64,000 nt of DNA, taken from the NCBI RefSeq assembly GCF_003573695.1, contig NC_039359.1, positions 185,898,813-185,962,812 on the forward strand, written 5' to 3'. The translations under genes and the position numbers were made by a program. Position 1 is the stretch's first letter, and the number at the start of each line of letters is the position of its first letter. Below are positions 57,900 to 64,000 of the stretch, one piece after another. The stretch comes from Papaver somniferum. Lineage: Eukaryota; Streptophyta; Magnoliopsida; Ranunculales; Papaveraceae. Under the pieces are notes generated by a model. It did no database searches. It was not told where the DNA came from and saw only the letters and a list, made by a program, of their open reading frames with translations.

Positions 57900-60312
57900 A
57901 TGTGATGCACATTTATATCATTTCCTGTAGGTGGTTGCACATGCAAGTGTTGGACCAATGGACCGTGCACAGCGAGGTTATGAGAGTTTTGGTGACACGT
58001 CAAATCTCTTAGTTTTGCTATTGTTGACTGCGATTTTCTGAATAATTGCTAGGGGAAAGCTATTTTTACTAAGAGGCAAGGGAAGAAATTTTGCTCTCGC
58101 ACCAAGAGTATATTTGAATTAGTAACTTTAAAACCGTTTGATACACAAGATATGATATCAGCAAATTGTGGATTTTAACCACAATTATCTCTTTCGTTTT
58201 ATTTAGCAATAGATATACGTGTTACGTTATCTCTTCCATTATGTTTAAGATGAGCTTAAAATAGCATTTTTTTTGAGATGCATCATATATACATTATAAT
58301 CTAAGTTTATTCGTTTTCAAGATTCATATCAGTTTACTCATATACTAGTATTCCAAGAAACACATCTTTTAATTTCAGCAAGTTCAGAAACAAGTTATAA
58401 ATTATAAGCTTGATTCAAATTCTCATATGCAACATAAAAATGAATCAAGAATTAGGACATTGATGATGCTGGAAATCTTCGCAATCTTCTTTGATACATG
58501 CGATGGTGCATTTAGATTTTGATCTAACAATCATGAAAACTATTTACAAATTTTGCTCTCACAATTAAATTTTATTTACAACTCTTGGCTTGAGAACATT
58601 ATCGATCAAGGAGCAGTAGAGTACCCTCGTAACCGTTATGTTTATCCATATGAAATAACCATATAGAATCCAATCAGGGAAATCGGAATTTTAAGTATCA
58701 CAGTTATAGTATATCGTTTAATTAAGTATGATATAACCATATGTAAGCATCACAAATCCACAGTAAGATATAGTATTTCATTTAACTAGATTAGAGAAAA
58801 TTTTAAAACACGAGGAAGATAACTAGCGTTAAGTCACAGTTTGTATATGTCACGTCTTGTGCATCTAACGGTGGAAATGCTACTAGTTCAAGATATGCTC
58901 TCGTAGTGAGGGAGCGAATCTTTTTCTGAGGAAAAGTAGATTTCAGAACGGATTTAAAATAAGCTTTTCCCTTATCTTTGTGTTCTTTAATTAAGCTTCT
59001 AATGTTTCTTGATGCTTTTCAGAACTATATCTTATGAAAGCAATACTATAAAATCTCATACATACAATATTCTTTTGGGAAATGGGTGATTGAATGCAGA
59101 CTGGAATGTGCACAAACAAGTTCCAACACTTGCACAATATTGGATTTTATAGTATTCTCCCACGAAGGACTACTAATTATGTTTCTCAAAAGGATTCCCA
59201 ACGAAAAAGTATTCTGCTACTGCTTAGGAATACTCTTGGAGTTGGAGCACAAAAATAATGTGAAATTCCACTTAACATAAACCTAGTAATGTTCAGGTTT
59301 CAAGTTTCAGCTTAATGAAAGAAAACTTTGATTAAAATTAAACTTTTTGACTGAAAATCACCTCAAATAATCAGTTTGCTTTGCTTCCAAATAGATGGTA
59401 GGATAACTGAAGAAATTGACACGTTTTGGACAGTGATATTTATTATCATTTCGGTGTAAAGCTTTGTCCCTCGTGCAAGTGATGTTATGAATGGCAATGG
59501 ATGGCCATGTATTATTCTAACAAGTAGAGATCAAAGTAATATACTAACAGTTATTTGTTGCAACCTGGTTTCATATATGGAGCTGAGGTCCTCCCACATT
59601 TTGTGTCGTATATTATCAGTGATAATTGTGATCATTATGCTTATGAAATATTTGATGAAAAATCAAAATCACAAATGATTATCGATACGAGGAAAGTTTT
59701 TTCATCCCAAAATCGGTTTTCCTTCTCGCAAAAGTGTTTCCCCCTAACAATTATCCTTATCACAAATGTTTATATAGATTATGTGATATTTTGTTCATTT
59801 TTTATGACTTTTAAGTCGCAAAATGGTCGTCATAATTGTCTTCTCGCGCCTATAAAAGGATATTAGTCACAATAATGAAAAATCTTACTCAAAGTGCTAC
59901 CATAACATTAATAGTGCGTCCAAAATATAAGGACTCTGTGAGGGTATCAACACTTCTTAGTGGTGAATTTCATTTCTACTCGGGTGTTGTTAGTTTTTTT
60001 AGCAATTACAAAACTAGTTATTGAGTCATCACTCGATTAATTTAATTGTGTTCTTAAATAATCTAAAAATCAATCATGAACTTTATAAATAATAAAGACA
60101 TGTGATGTCATGATTAAAAATCCAAATAAATTTGTATTAGTAATAAAAGTTCATGTTCAGAACTTCGTATTCATCCTTCATTAACAACGAATAATTTACT
60201 CATTTGTTTTACTAAAACCCGTGGAAATTATATAAAGAAATAAGAAGAAAAAAAGCAATAGAGTTATCGCAGTTTCCTACTTTCAGGAGGAACCCCTAAT
60301 AATCATGTGTTA
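57900..60312. other. Intergenic DNA, nothing recognised
   Basis: About 2.4 kb of AT-rich DNA. Frames of up to ~100 codons (59086-60024) lack protein-like composition or known motifs. No repeat pair, RNA gene or transposon end was recognised. Confidence 0.5.
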
Positions 60313-61478
60313 TGTGACGAACCGGAAAATTTACGCCTAGCGCACCTGGGCTCGCAGGCCGTACCTTTCCCGATGCGCCATGATGATCCTACGATCCAGG
60401 TCTTTAATCTTGGAAAACGCACGTCCATTTGCCCATGCAAGCATGCTCGTGGAGCATGATGCGGCTAACTTAGCTTCCACACCGCTCCAAACTTACCCTT
60501 GTCCGCAAAGGGGTATAAGGCCTTGAAGGTTATGGCCGATACACCTAGCATGCATCACTGGCTTCTCTTACCAACTCTGTGTAGATTGATAGGAATTATG
60601 AGCATCCCTTTGCTGGCATGCAACTAAGTCTCATCAAGCTTGGTCACAATCATCTCTTGCATCGAGCTACCGAGCTTAGATGATATGAGAGGCCAACGTG
60701 CTGGACCGGCAATGCTGCAACTCATTGCGACTGCCTGGACGCACTATAAAGGGATCAAGCATAGACCGTAGTTCATCCACGAAGGGGCGGAAACTTAAGC
60801 AAACTCATCTGCAAGGCTGTGGCATAGAAAAACTATCAATGGCCTAGTCCGTATAGGCTATTACGTCATAATGCATAATGATTATGCATTATCGGGTCCG
60901 AAATATGGCATAGTGATGCCTAAGCATCAAATGCCCTCTTCGCAAGTCTACGCAGCTATAAATGAGGCTTACGCATCATTTATACTCTTCCAACTAAGCT
61001 ATGAAGCTTACTTGGTACATGGTCTGCATATGCACCTTCAACCGACTACCCTTTCCTATATATGTTAACTTGCAATTTCTACAAGTTAGAATTAGGGCCA
61101 AATTGACATGCTTGTTCACTATTCATGTACAATGATTGCGCGCAATATTTGCATACAATTATTATGTACAATGATTGCGCGCAATATTTGCGTACAATGA
61201 TTATGTACAATGATTGCGCAACATTCGTTCGTCCAGATCTCTCTGGCCCGATGCACAATGATTATGCGATATTGGCTCTAGGCCAATAGCCTTCATAATG
61301 CAATGATTACGCTACAAGCTCAAGTCCACCTACCCAACTGGCTTAATGCATCATGATGATGCAACATTGGCTTTGGGACAATATTCCTCTTAACGCGACA
61401 GAAACTTGAGATGAGGCTTCATCTCATGCCATGGCGCATCTTTTAGCATGCGCCGTGCTAAAAACACGGGGTGTTACA
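60313..61478 (-). repeat. 3' LTR of element D, 1.17 kb
   Basis: On the plus strand it begins TGTGACGAACCGG and ends GGGGTGTTACA. Its first ~80 bases are repeated at 62200-62278 with few changes. Left flank is TGTTA; the matching duplicate is outside the window. Confidence 0.85.
61125..61225 (+). repeat. 39-bp tandem repeat with ATTGCGCGCAAT palindrome
   Basis: About 2.5 units starting ATGTACAATGATTGCGCG at 61125, 61164 and 61203, inside the LTR of element D. The first two units contain the perfect 12-bp palindrome ATTGCGCGCAAT. Confidence 0.88.
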
Positions 61479-62199
61479 ATATTCACCCCTTTAAAGGATT
61501 TCGTCCCCGAAATTGAAAACAAAAACTATTGTGAAAAATCTCTTCGGTTTGGATTTCCTGAGAAAAAGCCTCATACCAGATGCTCAGAAATCACGTGTTT
61601 CTTCAGTTTGTCGTCGAGCACCAATTAGGACCTTCTGAGCAAACGTCATATACCGCCTGCCCAGGAATCCAAAAAGAGTCCACAACTTTATCAAGAATCT
61701 CAAGTGGCCAATGCCAAAAAGGATATCTCAACAAGGTATCCTAAATGTGCATCCCATATTACACACTCAGGGATCCCTAAAGTTCACAAAGTTGGTGCCA
61801 ACAAACTGTAGTACTGTGTGGAACAAAATCTAGTTACCCACCTTCCCTGACGGTCATCCAGGTTGCCACTCGTAAGTGGGATGCTAGCCGGGCCTGAAAA
61901 CGCACACCGTTGGACAGTTTCCAACGTGTGGGGATGATCAGTCCCATTGCCTACCAACCGTCCCAGACGGTCTTCCGGATATCCACTTGTAAGTGGGGTG
62001 CCACTTAGGCCAGGCAAACACATAGTACGTAAACAAGCTCAACTCGATTTGCAAAGTAACTGGCATAACAGTTACCAACTCTTTCGCGAAAAAGTTGGCC
62101 TACTCTCCAACTTAAAGTTTTCCATTAAGGAAAATACTCGCCGACAAGCCATTCCCGCACAGTCCCTAGAGTTATCTCAGAACTTGGTCTGATACCAAC
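61479..62199 (-). other. Internal region of element D
   Basis: Non-coding, 721 bp. It contains two related segments (GGTCATCCAGGTTGCCACTC near 61852 and GGTCTTCCGGATATCCACTT near 61969, each followed by GTAAGTGGG) that look like an old ~117-bp duplication. Confidence 0.7.
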
Positions 62200-62278
62200 T
62201 GTGACGGACCGGAAAATTACGCCTGGCGCTTCTGGGCTCGCAGGCCGTACCTTCCCCGATGCGCCATGATGATCCTAC

Positions 62279-64000
62279 TGTTGATGGTGGATTTTCAACA
62301 AAGGGCAAAACCGTAAAATCATGAGGCATGTTTTTGACAAGTCTTTCAAGCATGCAACGATTCATATTTTACGAAGCCATGATGAGTATGTTTTCGAAAA
62401 GCCTCCACTATCTGAGCGTTTCGATTCCTGGCATTTCATCGTGACCTCTGTGCAGAATAACATAATTGGGCGGTTCTCCGTAGATTGAGAGCTTAACGCC
62501 TTCAGGACGTCGGTGATACTCACTGTTCCCTGACTGCAGGAGAGAGACCCACCTCCACATAGAAGAATAGTTGGGCGGCGGATGCCTTCAGGACGTCGGT
62601 GACACTCACTGTTCCCTGATTATGTGGAGAGACTGTGCATAGATTCAGGAGGTTCTCCGTAGATTGAGAGCATTAACGCCTTCAGGTCGTAAACAACATC
62701 GTGACTCCCTGACTATGCACCATTCAGAATAGATGTGACGCTTTAACTGGATAATATCTTTTCTGCAATAGATTAATTCTGCTGTGACATTCACCACTGA
62801 ATTCCCAGAATAATCTATTATTGCTCATATTCCATGGTCGAATCCACGGCCTGATCCCATGAAATGGTAATAACAATTTCTCTTATTCCATGGTCGAATC
62901 CACGGCCTGATCCCATGGAATTACAATAACAATTGCTTCAATTCTATGATCGAATCCACGGCTTGATCTCGTAGAATGGAAATAAAACAACTGTGTTATC
63001 TCATTACTCCGATTTCATGATCGAATTCACTGATCTCATGAAATGGTAATGGATAATCTTAATTACTCCAATTCTATGGTCGAATCCACGATCCCATAGG
63101 CTGGTAATGCTTGTTTTATTATTCTGAATTCGTAGTCGAATCCATAGCTGATCATGCGAATTAATAATGAACAACTATTCACTTTTATTACTCAGTTTCA
63201 TGAATTATTCTCCACTGAATTCATAGATTAGTAATAAATACTCAACAACCGGGCATCTGGACCATCACTGAGTAAGACCCACAAAAATGGTGCGAGTGTA
63301 CTCGACAATGATGCACGACTGAGCACCCGGATGCACGACCGAGTGTCCAAAAATATGAAATAATGAGGAATCCTTCGCAAAACAGGAGAAAACAATAAAT
63401 ATTAATAAAATAATAAGAGACGCCCAAGGCCGGGCCTACCAGCCGGTCGTACGGCTGTTCCCTAGCCATTGTCGGTCCGTGCCTCTCCCATTATTTTTTG
63501 TTATTTCGTGAACTCACGAAAACTCCTTGGTTTTAGCAACTTTCCTTGTTTTTGCAAAACCCGTGAATTCTCCATAACTTCGTGGATTCACGAAATAATA
63601 AGGAGAGGTGTGCGGGACCGGGCAACCTAACCGGCCGGCCATGCCTAAGTCGTGGCCGGTCCCACACCTCACAATCCTTAGAATTTTATAATTATTATTC
63701 CCTAATCTCACGAAACTCCTTCGTTTCAAAAAAAAACTCGTGGATTCTCCATATCTTCAAGGATTCTCCATAACTTCAAGGATTCATGAAAAATAATAAA
63801 ATAGGGAAAGGTGTGCGAGACCGGGTAACCTAGCCGGCTGGCCATGCCCGGTCCCACACCTTGCAATCCCTAATCTTGCATAATTATTATTTTCCTCAAT
63901 TCATGAAATTCCTGGGTTTGAGCAAAATTCAGGATTTCTCCATATTTTCTCAAATATTGCTCAAATCACGAAAAACCAAAAGCCAACATAGTCACACGAC
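62279..64000 (+). repeat. Third A-type LTR, truncated by window edge
   Basis: Starts TGTTGATGGTGG right after CCTAC of element D's 5' LTR and follows the A LTR order: hairpin array 62760-63240 and GC-rich palindromes 63430-63870. Whether it is a solo LTR or the 5' LTR of another full element cannot be told. Confidence 0.9.

Larger units (their letters stand above)
60313..62278 (-). mobile_element. Short gypsy-type LTR element D (minus strand), interrupted
   Basis: Read on the minus strand: 5' LTR end ..TCACA (62200), then GTTGGTATCAGACC, an initiator-Met type primer-binding site, a 0.72 kb internal region, GGGGACGAAATCC and the purine tract AAAGGGGTGAATAT, then the 3' LTR starting TGTAACACCCCG (61478) and ending TCACA (60313). 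The 5' LTR is present only as 62200-62278 because an A-type LTR starts at 62279. The internal region is far too short for pol. The pol-end motif and TGTAACACCCC start suggest a Tekay-type derivative. Confidence 0.85.

Noticed and set aside
1..64000. Endogenous pararetrovirus or other viral insert
   Set aside because: All RT, gag and protease traces have LINE or gypsy arrangement, and no viral coat or movement protein was recognised.

Overview
The window is nuclear DNA of a flowering plant. It contains spliced genes with GT..AG introns, plastid-targeted proteins, and a dense set of plant-type LTR, LINE and MITE elements. The gene sequences fit a eudicot; a poppy-like basal eudicot is only a guess from overall feel, not something proved here. 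No bacterial, organellar or viral genome was recognised.

Layout. (1) 1-50 kb is nested transposons. The base layer is an L1-type LINE on the minus strand whose 5' half lies at 39187-40640 and 3' half at 5041-10123. A 29 kb Ty3/gypsy element (A, Tat-like, plus strand, 10124-39186, LTRs of 3.7 kb) split its ORF1; the two halves are in the same frame once one 5-bp target duplication is removed. A related minus-strand gypsy element (C, 1-5040) appears to sit in the LINE 3' UTR. Inside A, downstream of a broken gag/protease and an integrase tail (RT and RNase H are missing), lies an antisense, intron-containing plant mobile domain (PMD) gene with its own TATA box and spliced leader. That gene was cut by a second LTR element (B, 18711-32204, LARD-like, perfect GTATC duplication). 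B's 5' LTR received a 3 kb hAT-like DNA element, while its 3' LTR carries a 1.1 kb tandem duplication.

(2) 40.6-51.2 kb is gene-free. It holds a Stowaway-type MITE, a retroposon with a 16-bp target duplication that contains a solo copia-type LTR (TSD TAAGA), and an inverted-repeat element carrying a palindromic dimeric minisatellite.

(3) 51.2-57.8 kb is the only intact genic island: a GAUT5/6-type galacturonosyltransferase (8 exons, 585 aa), the PSII subunit PsbW (2 exons, 140 aa), and a convergent plastid PLA1-Igamma-type lipase (2 exons, 521 aa). The same three families neighbour one another in Arabidopsis, so this looks like conserved microsynteny.

(4) 57.8-64 kb is intergenic DNA, then a short minus-strand gypsy element (D) whose 5' LTR is interrupted by a third copy of the A-type LTR running off the right edge.

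The host genes act in pectin synthesis, photosystem II and plastid lipid hydrolysis. All transposon proteins seen are broken. The most notable structural signals are the antisense spliced PMD gene and a hairpin array in the A LTR whose stem arms change in concert from unit to unit.
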